This document shows positions 9,290 to 18,028 of a stretch of 64,000 nt of DNA, piece by piece. Below the pieces are notes generated by a model. That model was not told the origin of the DNA, searched no databases, and saw only the letters and a program-made list of their open reading frames with translations. How positions within the stretch are numbered: the stretch's first letter is position 1; each line of letters begins with the position of its first letter. The translations under genes and the position numbers were made by a program. Source of the stretch: Bacteroides sp. UBA7333 (GTDB lineage Bacteria; Bacteroidota; Bacteroidia; Bacteroidales; Bacteroidaceae); contig DKPN01000062.1 of NCBI GenBank assembly GCA_002471195.1, positions 52,709-116,708 on the forward strand, written 5' to 3'.

Positions 9290-10561
9290 TTAAGAGTTGT
9301 AATTTTTAATCATTTCATCATAGATGGCCCTTACTTTATAGCCAACATTTTCCCAAGTAATAGCATCCACTTCATTTTTACCCTCATCGCGCAAATACTC
9401 GTATAAAGCAGGATAGGTACAAATAGAATAGATAGCATCCGCCATAGCTTCAATATCCCAATAATCGGTTTTTATGCATTTTTCAAGAATTTCAGCACAT
9501 CCCGACTGTTTCGAAATAATGGTGGGTACACTACATTGCATTGCTTCTAATGGTGAAATACCAAATGGTTCAGATACGGAAGGCATAATATAAACATCAC
9601 TTGCCTTAAGTACTTCATACACCTCTTTGCCCTTCATAAATCCCGGAAAATGAAAACGGTCTGCAATACCTCTTTCCGCTGCCAGAAGAATCATTTGATT
9701 CATCATATCTCCACTACCAGCCATTACAAAACGAACGTTACGTGTACGTTTTAAAGCAAGCGCAGCAGCCTCAACAAAATATTCAGGACCTTTTTGCATG
9801 GTGATACGTCCTAAGAATGTAACCGTTTTTTCTTTCGCAGTTTTTTGTGGCACAATATCAACTATATCTTGCGACAAAGGAGATACAGCATTATGCACTG
9901 TAGTAACTTTACGGGGGTCTTGGAAATATTTATGAATTACCGTTTGACGAGTTAACTCACTAACACACATTATATGATCGGCTTTATCCATGCCATTTTT
10001 TTCGATCGCATAAACCGTTGGATTTACATTACCACGACTACGATCAAAATCTGTAGCATGTACATGAATAACCAATGGAACACCCAATACTTGTTTCGCA
10101 TGAATGCCTGCTGGATAAGTTAACCAATCGTGTGAATGAATAATATCATAGTGTTGATTTCGCGCTACAACACCCGCAACTATAGAATAATTATTGATCT
10201 CTTCATGTAGATTGTCAGGATATCTTCCCGAAAATTCAATACATCCCAAATCATTGGTATTCATATAATTAAAGTCGGCATATATATGATTGCGATAATC
10301 ATAATAATCTTGCGGATTCATATAGCCGCCTACTCTACTTTGTACATGATCCCAATTTACATCGCGCCAAGTCACAGGAACACTATTCATTCCTACTATT
10401 TTCAAAAAGCTTTGGTCTTCATCCCCCCAAGGCTTTGGTATACAAAAGGTTATATCCAGATCCGTTTGTAACGACATCCCTTTTGTTAAACCATAGCTCG
10501 CAGTTCCTAAACCACCTAAAATATGAGGAGGAAACTCCCAACCAAACATTAAAACTTTCAT
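9290..10561 (-). CDS. Glycosyltransferase family 4, glycogen-synthase-like
   Basis: A GT-B glycosyltransferase of 423 residues, likely using a nucleotide sugar to extend alpha-glucan. The N-terminus MKVLMFGWEFPPHILGGLGTASYGL is the acceptor-side glycine loop shared with GlgA-like enzymes. HSHDWLTYPAG is a conserved histidine motif. The donor domain has TVTFLGRITMQKGPEYFVEA, and the E-x7-E pair sits in EPFGISPLEAMQCSVPTIIS. There is a good Shine-Dalgarno (AGGAGG) before the ATG. It sits 12 bases after the debranching enzyme gene and 14 before the GH57 gene, in one operon. Exact donor and product are inferred from context. Confidence 0.87.
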   Translation of the reverse strand: MKVLMFGWEFPPHILGGLGTASYGLTKGMSLQTDLDITFCIPKPWGDEDQSFLKIVGMNSVPVTWRDVNWDHVQSRVGGYMNPQDYYDYRNHIYADFNYMNTNDLGCIEFSGRYPDNLHEEINNYSIVAGVVARNQHYDIIHSHDWLTYPAGIHAKQVLGVPLVIHVHATDFDRSRGNVNPTVYAIEKNGMDKADHIMCVSELTRQTVIHKYFQDPRKVTTVHNAVSPLSQDIVDIVPQKTAKEKTVTFLGRITMQKGPEYFVEAAALALKRTRNVRFVMAGSGDMMNQMILLAAERGIADRFHFPGFMKGKEVYEVLKASDVYIMPSVSEPFGISPLEAMQCSVPTIISKQSGCAEILEKCIKTDYWDIEAMADAIYSICTYPALYEYLRDEGKNEVDAITWENVGYKVRAIYDEMIKNYNS

Positions 10562-10573
10562 TCTATGCTCCTC

Positions 10574-12520
10574 CTAATAATTATATTTAGACAATAATTT
10601 GAGTATTCTTAATATTTCGGCTACATTCATTGCAAACGATACCGCTCCTCGGCCTTTAAAAGGAGGATTACCATCAAAAAGTTCGGGCAACGAACCAATA
10701 CAGTGATCATTCATTTCGTCTTCGAGACCTATAAGATGGCGTTCCACAAATGAGAGTCCGCTCATTTTATAAATTCGCAAATAGGCTTCCATATAGAAAC
10801 CAAGTAGCCATGGCCATACAGTGCCTTGATGATACGCATAGTCGCGTTCTGTTTGAGTACCCACATAGTTGGGATTATATCCTGCACTTTTGGGACTCAA
10901 CGATCGTATGCCTTTTGGGGTTAAAAGTTCTTTTGTTACGATATCCAACACCTGTTTCTTTTGAGCTCTATCAAGTGGTGAGTAATCAAATGCTACCGTA
11001 AATATCATATTTGGCCGTACACTCCAATCCATCATATTGCCATCCACATAATCAAGCAAGTATCCATGTTCATTTCTAAATTTATCTACAAACGATACAC
11101 CTGCTTTTTCGGCATGACTGTCCAAGATATCAGCAAAAACAAAATCGCCCTCTTCACGATTAACATCAGCTACAAATTTTAAAGCATTATACCACAATGC
11201 ATTTATCTCTACAATGTAACCGCTTCTTGGTATTACTGGTTGTCCGTCTACTGTAGAATTCATCCATGTCACCGGTTTTTCAGTTCCATTGGTGTATAAC
11301 AAACCGTTTTCGTGTATAAACAAATTATGATGTTTTCTTTTTAGAATGAAGTTGATAATGTCATTCATCAAATAACCATATTTTGCGTAACATTGCTTTT
11401 TGGAAGTCTCTTTTGCATATTGTTGCAAAGCCCAAATGGCCCATAACAATACATCGGGATCACCCATTTCATAGATTTTATAACCCACGAAACTGTCATT
11501 GATGTAGTTCATTATGGCTTTTTCGGCAGTTTTCATGGTATCTTCAAATTCATCTATCTCATCGATAGACAAAGTTAAGCCGGGCAACGAAATAAATAAA
11601 TCGCGTGCTCGGCATCGGAACCATGGATATCCGGCCAATATATAATGTTCATCGTTCTGTTTATTATGAAATTGATGAGCCGAATTTTTCAAGCAGTGGA
11701 AAAAACTATCCCTTGGTGTTCTATCAGTGGCTTCAATCTCGTACATCTTTTCAAGCTTGTGCGAAGAAACTTCTGATATACCGGCAGAAAAAACAATGCT
11801 TTCACCCTTCTTTATATCTACCTCAAAATAACCCGGAACAAATAGGTCTTCATTAAAATGATAACCACGCTCTTGCTCTTTACTATATTCAATACCTTTA
11901 TACCAATTAGGATCGTAATAAAAGGCATTCTTTTTATTTAATTGCATAAACAATTCGGGATATCCTTCATACATACAAGCTTTTATTCCATGTTGAATTT
12001 CTTGATATCCTAAATTGGCTACTGAATTTTCGTGTGTATATTCGCGTACACTGCGAAATGCTAAAAAGGGTCTAAATCGAAGTTTCGTTGGCGAATGCGC
12101 TTCAAGAAGAGTATAACGTATTAAGATGCGATTTTCGTAGTGCACAAAAACTTTTTCTTTACGAAGTACTACACCCCCTACTCTATATATAGTAGCAGGT
12201 ACATGTTCGCAATCGAAATCACGAATATATTTATGACCATTAGGACTGAAATGATTGCCTTGATACTTATGTAGTCCTAAATTAAACTCAGCGCCATGTT
12301 GTATTACCGTTTCATCTAACGATGATAACAAAACATGATTTTCATCATCTAAATTAGGTACGGGGATCACTAATAGACCATGATATTTGCGTGTGTTGCA
12401 GTCAACAATCGTGGTACAATGATAAGCCCCAGACCGATTTGTCCTCAATATTTCTCTTGGTAAAGATTCTTCCAAATTAGTCATGAGAGTTTTGTCAAAA
12501 TGTAAATAACTCATTGGCAT
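10574..12520 (-). CDS. Glycogen debranching enzyme (amylo-alpha-1,6-glucosidase, GH133)
   Basis: Hydrolyses alpha-1,6 branch stubs of glycogen so that phosphorylase can continue. The 648 residues show the bacterial N-terminal domain (NRSGAYHCTTIVDCNTRKYHGLLVIP is typical) up to about residue 230. A six-hairpin (alpha/alpha)6 catalytic domain follows, with AGYPWFRCRARDLFISLPGLTL, VTWMNSTVDGQPVIPRSGYIVEINALWYNAL and HQGTVWPWLLGFY. It is the first gene of the operon with GT4 and GH57. The partner phosphorylase and GT3 synthase are in a separate operon at 51.7-56 kb. A second ATG at 12514 is also possible. Confidence 0.93.
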   Translation of the reverse strand: MPMSYLHFDKTLMTNLEESLPREILRTNRSGAYHCTTIVDCNTRKYHGLLVIPVPNLDDENHVLLSSLDETVIQHGAEFNLGLHKYQGNHFSPNGHKYIRDFDCEHVPATIYRVGGVVLRKEKVFVHYENRILIRYTLLEAHSPTKLRFRPFLAFRSVREYTHENSVANLGYQEIQHGIKACMYEGYPELFMQLNKKNAFYYDPNWYKGIEYSKEQERGYHFNEDLFVPGYFEVDIKKGESIVFSAGISEVSSHKLEKMYEIEATDRTPRDSFFHCLKNSAHQFHNKQNDEHYILAGYPWFRCRARDLFISLPGLTLSIDEIDEFEDTMKTAEKAIMNYINDSFVGYKIYEMGDPDVLLWAIWALQQYAKETSKKQCYAKYGYLMNDIINFILKRKHHNLFIHENGLLYTNGTEKPVTWMNSTVDGQPVIPRSGYIVEINALWYNALKFVADVNREEGDFVFADILDSHAEKAGVSFVDKFRNEHGYLLDYVDGNMMDWSVRPNMIFTVAFDYSPLDRAQKKQVLDIVTKELLTPKGIRSLSPKSAGYNPNYVGTQTERDYAYHQGTVWPWLLGFYMEAYLRIYKMSGLSFVERHLIGLEDEMNDHCIGSLPELFDGNPPFKGRGAVSFAMNVAEILRILKLLSKYNY

Positions 12521-12869
12521 GATTAATTAAAGTTGGTTATTATTATATACATCATAGTTGCTTCTTTATTATATCGACATAGTTTATTACATTTTATCTT
12601 CTAAATATCAACATCTAACAGATTAAATATTAAGAACTATCAGATTAAATGTTAACTATTAATTGGGTGTTCTGCACAGCTTATTCAATTGTTACTATAA
12701 AATGCCAGAATAATATAAATACAATCGAAGTAATATTTATTCACAAATTGTAATGTATTTTTTCCAAATATACAAATATTAAGATTATTGAGAAATAAAA
12801 ACGATTTTTATTTCTTAATATCCTATTATTTTTTGTAGCATTGTGTATTATATTATTTCTAAAAGAACG
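12521..12869. other. Divergent intergenic region between debranching enzyme and rhomboid genes
   Basis: This is 349 bases of very AT-rich DNA with no supported gene. It holds a minus-strand -7 element TATATTTG (12765-12772) with no clear -33, and a pair of tandem 15-base repeats (12619-12655). If that -7 is used, the alpha-glucan operon has a leader of about 240 bases. Confidence 0.5.
12619..12655. repeat. Two direct 15-bp repeats, 22 bp apart (possible operator)
   Basis: CAGATTAAATATTAA (12619-12633) and CAGATTAAATGTTAA (12641-12655) match at 14 of 15 positions, with starts 22 bp apart, about two helical turns. They lie 99 bases upstream of the debranching enzyme start. A tandem regulator site is possible; nothing proves it. 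Confidence 0.4.
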
Positions 12870-13595
12870 ATGAAGCAAGAAACACAACGATTATATGCCT
12901 CTTTCATGCCAGGAATATTATTCATTTTCGTGATCTATTTATGCAAAATAATTGAAATCGGAATGGATACTGATTTAGTACATTTAGGGATATATCCAAT
13001 GCAGCTTAAAGGAATACTAGGGATAATTACTCATCCTTTTGTTCATGCCGATTTTAACCATCTATTTGCAAATACCTTTCCGTTGGTATTTTTAGTTTGG
13101 TGCACTTTTTATTTTTATAAAGATATAGCATTTCCCATCCTATTGAGCATCTGGATTGGATGTGGTTTATTTACCTTCATCATCGGAAAGCCAGCTTGGC
13201 ACATAGGCGCAAGTGGAATAATTTATGGACTGGCTTTTTTCTTATTTTTTAGCGGCTTATTAAGAAAACACATTCCACTCATAGCGATATCTCTTTTAGT
13301 CACTTTTTTGTATGGTGGTATTGTATGGCAAATGCTTCCTCAATATACACCATCAGGAACTTCGTGGGAAGGACATTTAAGTGGAGCCATCATCGGAACT
13401 ATCTGCTCTCTTGCATTTTTAAAATATGGTCCTCAGAACCCCCCTATCGAAATGGAAGATGATGAGGAAGATATACTAGATGATGAGGTATATAACTTAA
13501 CCCTTCAGTCAACTAAAGAAGATGAAAAGAGACAAACCGATATGGTAAGTAATTTTGAAAACAGTAATCATACGCCAACAAATGAGGAAAACTGA
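12870..13595 (+). CDS. Rhomboid family intramembrane serine protease
   Basis: A multi-pass inner-membrane protease of 241 residues that would cut transmembrane substrates. It shows the rhomboid pattern: HADFNHLFANTFPL in the second helix (His and Asn of the oxyanion side), catalytic Ser in HIGASGIIYGLAFF, and the partner His in SWEGHLSGAIIG of the later helix. Six membrane segments are expected. The C-terminal ~45 residues are acidic (MEDDEEDILDDE) and should be cytoplasmic. I use ATG 12870, since the earlier GTG (12843) would add a short tail without a membrane segment. The 3' end overlaps the convergent patatin gene by 28 bases. The physiological substrate is unknown. Confidence 0.9.
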   Translation: MKQETQRLYASFMPGILFIFVIYLCKIIEIGMDTDLVHLGIYPMQLKGILGIITHPFVHADFNHLFANTFPLVFLVWCTFYFYKDIAFPILLSIWIGCGLFTFIIGKPAWHIGASGIIYGLAFFLFFSGLLRKHIPLIAISLLVTFLYGGIVWQMLPQYTPSGTSWEGHLSGAIIGTICSLAFLKYGPQNPPIEMEDDEEDILDDEVYNLTLQSTKEDEKRQTDMVSNFENSNHTPTNEEN

Positions 13596-14452
13596 ACAGC
13601 ATGCTGTTTCTGCAAATTTTCGATGGTTTTTAAACCACACTCATAACCCTCTTTATAAAATTCATGAAGTTTTTTCACATCACGTTCCACTCTTGTTACT
13701 ACAATTGGTTTAATAGGACGAATGACAATTATTTTTTCTTCTCTTTCTAACTTTTCCACCAATTCTAATTGCTCGTTATATGCAGCACATCTTCTACTTA
13801 AAGCCTCACGTAAATTAGGATATTTACGATAAAAAAAGGAGGGTATTTTAATATCTTTAATTCGTTTTCTATACCCATAGTTGCGTGTCAAAACCACCAC
13901 ATTCTTATCATAACCTTGATTCATAGCACGCATTATGGGTATACTATCAATAATTCCACCATCGAGCATAGGCACACCATCCACGTGTGTAATAGGACAA
14001 AGAAACGGCATACTGCATGAAGCTCTTACAATATCTACCAATCTTTGTTTATCCGTTTTTTCTTCAAAATAATTAGCTTCGCCTGTCAAACAATTTGTAG
14101 CAACCATCTCATATCTACCCATCGACGCAAAATATGTTTCATAATCATATGGATATATCGATTCTGGAAAATCCACAAATAGTAAGTCAAAATCTAAAAT
14201 ATTACCTTTATGGATATAATGTTTTATGCCGATATAATGATATTTCTCTAACATGTCAACATTACTAAAATAGGCTCTTCCCCGTTGATTGGATATATAG
14301 GACAAACCATTGCACGCTCCTGCTGAAACACCTATCACATAAGGAAATTTAATTCGATGGTCCATAAAACAGTCTAATACTCCCGAAGTAAAGACTCCGC
14401 GCATCCCTCCTCCTTCGAGAACTAATCCTATTTTATTATCGTGAAGTGACAT
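13568..14452 (-). CDS. Patatin-like phospholipase
   Basis: A 294-residue serine acyl hydrolase of the patatin family, similar in layout to the YjjU group. The three family elements are present: the oxyanion loop GLVLEGGGMRGVFTSGVLD near residue 10, nucleophile elbow IGVSAGACNGLS near residue 40-45, and catalytic Asp in MLDGGIIDSIPI near residue 165. There is no signal peptide, so it is probably cytoplasmic or membrane-associated and acts on phospholipid or other acyl esters. Its 3' end overlaps the convergent rhomboid gene. It has its own promoter at 14490-14521. Confidence 0.9.
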   Translation of the reverse strand: MSLHDNKIGLVLEGGGMRGVFTSGVLDCFMDHRIKFPYVIGVSAGACNGLSYISNQRGRAYFSNVDMLEKYHYIGIKHYIHKGNILDFDLLFVDFPESIYPYDYETYFASMGRYEMVATNCLTGEANYFEEKTDKQRLVDIVRASCSMPFLCPITHVDGVPMLDGGIIDSIPIMRAMNQGYDKNVVVLTRNYGYRKRIKDIKIPSFFYRKYPNLREALSRRCAAYNEQLELVEKLEREEKIIVIRPIKPIVVTRVERDVKKLHEFYKEGYECGLKTIENLQKQHAVQFSSFVGV

Positions 14453-14489
14453 ATATGGTAATCGATTATATCTAATTATTTATTAAATT

Positions 14490-14521
14490 CAAAAATAAAT
14501 AACAGTTTTGATATTTACAAA
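14490..14521 (-). promoter_or_regulatory. Promoter of the patatin gene
   Basis: On the minus strand, TTTG (14518-14521), a 20-base spacer and TATTTTTG (14490-14497) fit the Bacteroides consensus well. The start codon follows 37 bases later. Confidence 0.65.
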
Positions 14522-14602
14522 GTTTTGACATTCAAAATTAAGCCTTAGTTAAACAATACAATATTTTTTTGTTGATACCTAATACCTATTAATAGCAAAT
14601 TA

Positions 14603-14633
14603 TTGCTGATTCATCATTTTTCGTATATATTTG
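14603..14633 (+). promoter_or_regulatory. Promoter of the C1 peptidase gene
   Basis: TTG (14603-14605), 20 bases, TATATTTG (14626-14633). The expected transcript start (~14640) lies after the upstream in-frame ATG at 14631, so translation must begin at 14667. Confidence 0.7.
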
Positions 14634-14666
14634 CACTACATTAATCATTATAATAATATATATAGA

Positions 14667-15863
14667 ATGAAAAAGACTCTTTTAATTGCTTCACTTTTCA
14701 TCGGAACCTTATCGGTTTTTGCACAAAATGATGCATCTGAAAATAAAAAAGATGAAGGTTTTATCTTCACTACTGTAAAAGAACTTCCTGTTACATCGGT
14801 AAAAAATCAAAATCGTTCAAGTACTTGTTGGTCATATTCAGGGCTTGGTTTTTTAGAATCTGAATTGCTCCGCAATGGAAAAGGCGAACACGATCTAGCT
14901 GAAATGTTTGTCGTACATCATACCATGAACGATCGTGCTCGCAACTATGTTCGTCTTCACGGAGAAAGTTCGTTTTCACCTGGTGGAAGTTTTTATGATG
15001 TAATCTACTGTTTAAAAAATTATGGTATTGTACCTCAAAATGCAATGCCGGGTATAATGTATGGTGATACACTTCCAGTACATACTGAATTAGATGCAGT
15101 TGCAGAAGGCTATGTTAATGCTATAGCAAAAGGCAATCATAAAAAACTTTCTCCGGTTTGGAGAAAAGGCCTAACAGCAATATACGACACTTATTTAGGA
15201 GAATGTCCTGAAACTTTTACATATGAAGGAAAAGAATATACTCCAAAAACATTTGCACAATCTTTGGGATTAAATCCTGATGACTATGTTTCTTTGACAT
15301 CATATGCTCATCATCCATTTTATTCTCAGTTTTCATTAGAAATTCAAGATAACTGGAGAAACGCTTTGTCCTATAATCTTCCGATCGATGAATTTATGGA
15401 GGTTTTCGATAATGCCATCGAAAAGGGTTATCCTATTGCATGGGGTAGCGATGTAAGCGAACAAGGATTTACTCGAGATGGTATCGCCGTGATGCCTGAT
15501 GCCACTAAAGCTGCCGAACTTTCAGGATCAGATATGGCTCGTTGGACAGGTATGACTCCAGCGGATAAACGTAAAGAGTTAACATCTAAACCGATGCCCG
15601 AAATGACAATCACCCAAGAGATGCGCCAAGAAGCATACGATAATTGGGAAACAACCGATGATCATGGTATGATTATTTATGGTATCGCTAAAGATCAAAA
15701 TGGTAATGAATATTATATGGTAAAAAATTCTTGGGGCACTAAGAATAAATACAATGGCACATGGTATGCATCAAAACCATTTACCGCTTATAAAACGATG
15801 AACATCATTGTCAACAAAAATGCTATTCCAAAAAGCATTGCAAAAAAATTAGGTCTTAAATAA
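14667..15863 (+). CDS. C1-family cysteine peptidase (bleomycin hydrolase/PepC type), secreted
   Basis: A papain-fold peptidase of 398 residues with an N-terminal signal peptide (MKKTLLIASLFIGTLSVFAQ), so probably periplasmic, unlike classical cytoplasmic PepC. The oxyanion Gln and catalytic Cys are in VKNQNRSSTCWSYSG, the catalytic His in DDHGMIIYGIA, and the Asn in VKNSWGTKNKYNGTWY. The long insertion between Cys and His is as in C1B enzymes. It is monocistronic, between a clear promoter and a 16-bp-stem terminator. A second, paralogous C1 peptidase lies at 27526-28899. A role in peptide breakdown for nutrition is likely. Confidence 0.9.
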   Translation: MKKTLLIASLFIGTLSVFAQNDASENKKDEGFIFTTVKELPVTSVKNQNRSSTCWSYSGLGFLESELLRNGKGEHDLAEMFVVHHTMNDRARNYVRLHGESSFSPGGSFYDVIYCLKNYGIVPQNAMPGIMYGDTLPVHTELDAVAEGYVNAIAKGNHKKLSPVWRKGLTAIYDTYLGECPETFTYEGKEYTPKTFAQSLGLNPDDYVSLTSYAHHPFYSQFSLEIQDNWRNALSYNLPIDEFMEVFDNAIEKGYPIAWGSDVSEQGFTRDGIAVMPDATKAAELSGSDMARWTGMTPADKRKELTSKPMPEMTITQEMRQEAYDNWETTDDHGMIIYGIAKDQNGNEYYMVKNSWGTKNKYNGTWYASKPFTAYKTMNIIVNKNAIPKSIAKKLGLK

Positions 15864-15881
15864 GACAAAACATATTGCAAT

Positions 15882-15925
15882 AAAATAGGAGGAAAACTTT
15901 ATTTGGTTTTCCTCCTATTTTATTT
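15882..15925 (+). terminator. Intrinsic terminator after the C1 peptidase
   Basis: A perfect 16-bp stem (15882-15897 with 15906-15921) with an 8-base loop and T-rich tail, 18 bases after the stop codon. Confidence 0.85.
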
Positions 15926-16004
15926 TCCCCTATCACAACAGCTATATCTCAATCAGTGGTTTGCTTAAAGCGGCACCTCAATTTTTTTAATAGAAAAATA
16001 AGCA

Positions 16005-16012
16005 TATCTTTG
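16005..16012 (+). promoter_or_regulatory. -7 element upstream of the SatP-like gene
   Basis: TATCTTTG fits TAnnTTTG and lies 84 bases before the start codon. The -33 region is T-rich but has no clear TTG. Confidence 0.4.
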
Positions 16013-16095
16013 CACGCGTTTTTTGATACACATACATGGTGTAACAATTTAAACATATACACAATCATCAAATTTAATTAATCAAAACTATTTAA

Positions 16096-16659
16096 ATGGA
16101 AAAAAAAGGTAACCCGGCAGTGGTAGGTCTTGCTGGATTCGGTTTGACAACTCTTTTATTACAAATTCACAATTTAGGTTTTATCGGACTTGGCCCTGTA
16201 CTTGCTATGGGAATTATGTTTGGAGGATTAGCACAGTTAATAGCAGGATTCCAAGAAAAAGAAAATGGCAACAACTTTGGTTATAGTGCATTTGTAACCT
16301 ATGGTGCATTTTGGATTGGACTATGTATCATTTGGCTTTGCAATCATTTTAATGTATACCCTTCCAACGGTATCGAAGTTGGTTTTTATCTTCTTGCATT
16401 TATGCTTTATACTGGCATTATGCTTATTGCAGCATTAAGAATACATACTGCAATGTTTGCTACTTTCGCTACTCTATTTTTAGGTTTTTTATTTCTCGTT
16501 CTTGAGCATTTCTTTTTTCCATGGATGAAAACAATTGCTGCTATCGACCTTATTATTTGTGCTTTTACCGCATGGTATATGATGGCTGCAGAAATTATTA
16601 ATCCACTCGCGGGAAAAGTAGTTTTGCCTTTGGGATCTCCTTTAATTAAAAAGAACTAA
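16096..16659 (+). CDS. satP: Acetate/succinate transporter, GPR1/FUN34/SatP (YaaH) family
   Basis: A six-helix inner-membrane protein of 187 residues. The family signature NPAxxGL is seen near the N-terminus as NPAVVGLAGFGLTTLLLQIHNLGF, and GPVLAMGIMFGGLAQLIAGFQE matches the first conserved loop. E. coli SatP moves acetate and succinate with protons; this protein should carry acetate or a similar short acid. It stands alone between two terminators, so its neighbours do not define the substrate. Length and topology are typical. Confidence 0.9.
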   Translation: MEKKGNPAVVGLAGFGLTTLLLQIHNLGFIGLGPVLAMGIMFGGLAQLIAGFQEKENGNNFGYSAFVTYGAFWIGLCIIWLCNHFNVYPSNGIEVGFYLLAFMLYTGIMLIAALRIHTAMFATFATLFLGFLFLVLEHFFFPWMKTIAAIDLIICAFTAWYMMAAEIINPLAGKVVLPLGSPLIKKN

Positions 16660-16679
16660 TATAGCATTATATAGAATGC

Positions 16680-16721
16680 AGGCTATTCTCTACGAGTGAA
16701 GAAGAGAATAGCCTCTTTTTT
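16680..16721 (+). terminator. Intrinsic terminator after satP
   Basis: A 12-bp stem (16680-16691 with 16703-16714) is followed by CTTTTTTATT. It lies 20 bases after the satP stop. Confidence 0.85.
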
Positions 16722-16776
16722 ATTGCATTTATTCGAAATAAACTTCCTAATGTCCGTTTCATAGACATTATACGAC

Positions 16777-17241
16777 TTATCTCATACTAAGATACCACTT
16801 ACATTTCTTTAGGACATGAATCAGTAATAATACAAAAAAGAGCATTGCTGTTTTATCGTGAATCTCAATTAAAACGTGACGTGTATCAAAGTCGGTTGCT
16901 ATACATGCAGCAAAACCCAATAATGCTGCTACAAGAGTTATTGCAGTGAGATAAAGCGTTATTTTATTCTTCTTAATCAGGTGTTTTTCGATTACGTTAT
17001 TATACCATTTAGCATGCAATATTATATGAAAAACGATTAGTATTGTAAAAAGCAAGGATGCCCATTTATGAATATTTGCCCAGGTATTGTAACCTATTGA
17101 TGAACTATTTTGTATATGATAATGAATTTGAATAAATAAACCTGAAATACTCACTATAAGTCCAATTGGCAATAAACCAACATTGATAAGACGCCTATAT
17201 AAACGCTTGTTGCCTACAACAGTTTTGATGTTACTTTCCAT
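16777..17241 (-). CDS. DUF4405-type membrane protein (cytochrome b-like)
   Basis: A 154-residue protein with four likely membrane helices. Conserved-looking histidines sit in or next to the helices (IHKWASLLFTILIVFHIILHAKW and IEIHDKTAMLFFVLLLIHVLKKCKWY). This spacing is typical of DUF4405 proteins, which resemble the haem-binding membrane part of cytochrome b561/formate dehydrogenase gamma subunits. A haem-linked redox role is therefore possible, not shown. It has its own promoter (17254-17285) and lies just downstream of a Crp/Fnr-type regulator on the same strand, which may control it. Confidence 0.7.
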   Translation of the reverse strand: MESNIKTVVGNKRLYRRLINVGLLPIGLIVSISGLFIQIHYHIQNSSSIGYNTWANIHKWASLLFTILIVFHIILHAKWYNNVIEKHLIKKNKITLYLTAITLVAALLGFAACIATDFDTRHVLIEIHDKTAMLFFVLLLIHVLKKCKWYLSMR

Positions 17242-17253
17242 ACTTTTTTACTA

Positions 17254-17285
17254 CAAAAATAGCAGTATTGAATAAGACATTACAA
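17254..17285 (-). promoter_or_regulatory. Promoter of the DUF4405 gene
   Basis: On the minus strand, TTG (17283-17285), 21 bases, TATTTTTG (17254-17261), only 12 bases before the start codon, so the leader would be very short. Confidence 0.5.
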
Positions 17286-17309
17286 TAACAATTGTAAAGA
17301 AAAACATTT

Positions 17310-17864
17310 CTATTTACGATTTCTAATTCGGCTCAATGACACAGAGGTAACCCCTAAATATGATGCTATATAATGCTGGGGAATTCTTTGTATAAGCAAT
17401 GGATGTGTCTCTATGAGTCTCTTATATCGCTGATTTGGGGAGTCTTGTATTCGAGATAAAAATAGGTGGGTATAATTTATTAACCGATCTATGATATGAT
17501 GATTATAAGCCTCTTTCAGTTCAGGAAAATCTTCAAACAAGTGTAACAGATCATCTTTACGCAATTTTAGCACAATCGATGGTTCGATAGACTCTATATT
17601 AAATATACTAGGTGTATTGCGCACAAAACTTTCAATGGATGCTACCCCTTGATTTTCGAAAAAAAACTGAAAGGTGATATCCTTTCCATCATGATTAAGG
17701 CTTAAACGTAGGCATCCTTTTTTTATGAAATAAAAATGCTTGGATGTTTTTCCAGCATTTAATAAAATAGTTTTTGCCGGTATCTCACATTCATCACATA
17801 GCGCAATAAATCGTCTATACAATGATTCATTAGAAAATAATATATCAAATAATTGTTGGCTCAT
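17310..17864 (-). CDS. Crp/Fnr-family transcriptional regulator
   Basis: A 184-residue regulator with an N-terminal cyclic-nucleotide-binding-type beta barrel (about 15-130; KHFYFIKKGCLRLSLNHDGKDITFQFFFE) and a short C-terminal helix-turn-helix (RIPQHYIASYLGVTSVSLSRIRNRK). There are no Fnr-type N-terminal cysteines and the cAMP-binding RxS motif is absent, so the effector is unknown. It is divergent from the alcohol dehydrogenase gene, with facing promoters, and upstream of the DUF4405 gene. Either is a candidate target. Small one-barrel regulators of this kind are common in Bacteroidetes. Confidence 0.87.
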   Translation of the reverse strand: MSQQLFDILFSNESLYRRFIALCDECEIPAKTILLNAGKTSKHFYFIKKGCLRLSLNHDGKDITFQFFFENQGVASIESFVRNTPSIFNIESIEPSIVLKLRKDDLLHLFEDFPELKEAYNHHIIDRLINYTHLFLSRIQDSPNQRYKRLIETHPLLIQRIPQHYIASYLGVTSVSLSRIRNRK

Positions 17865-17898
17865 ATCGTTACTTTATTAATACTCTTTATTATTCATA

Positions 17899-17931
17899 CA
17901 AATATAACAAAACCAGAGAAACGCATTTCAA
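17899..17931 (-). promoter_or_regulatory. Promoter of the Crp/Fnr gene
   Basis: On the minus strand, TTG (17929-17931), 22 bases, TATATTTG (17899-17906). It faces the alcohol dehydrogenase promoter 40 bp away. Confidence 0.5.
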
Positions 17932-17971
17932 TAATAGAGATAAATGAAAATGATATATTTTTATGTCTTCT

Positions 17972-18005
17972 TTTGTCGAATCAATTATTATAAATTTTAT
18001 ATTTG
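17972..18005 (+). promoter_or_regulatory. Promoter of the alcohol dehydrogenase gene
   Basis: TTTG (17972-17975), 22 bases, TATATTTG (17998-18005). It overlaps an upstream in-frame ATG (17963) and so supports the start at 18029. Confidence 0.55.
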
Positions 18006-18028
18006 TGAGAAATAATAATTTTGAAGCT

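Noticed and set aside
14631..14666. Earlier in-frame ATG for the C1 peptidase
   Set aside because: The promoter -7 element is at 14626-14633 and the signal peptide begins at 14667.
17963..18028. Earlier in-frame ATG for the alcohol dehydrogenase
   Set aside because: The promoter lies at 17972-18005 and the conserved N-terminus begins at 18029.
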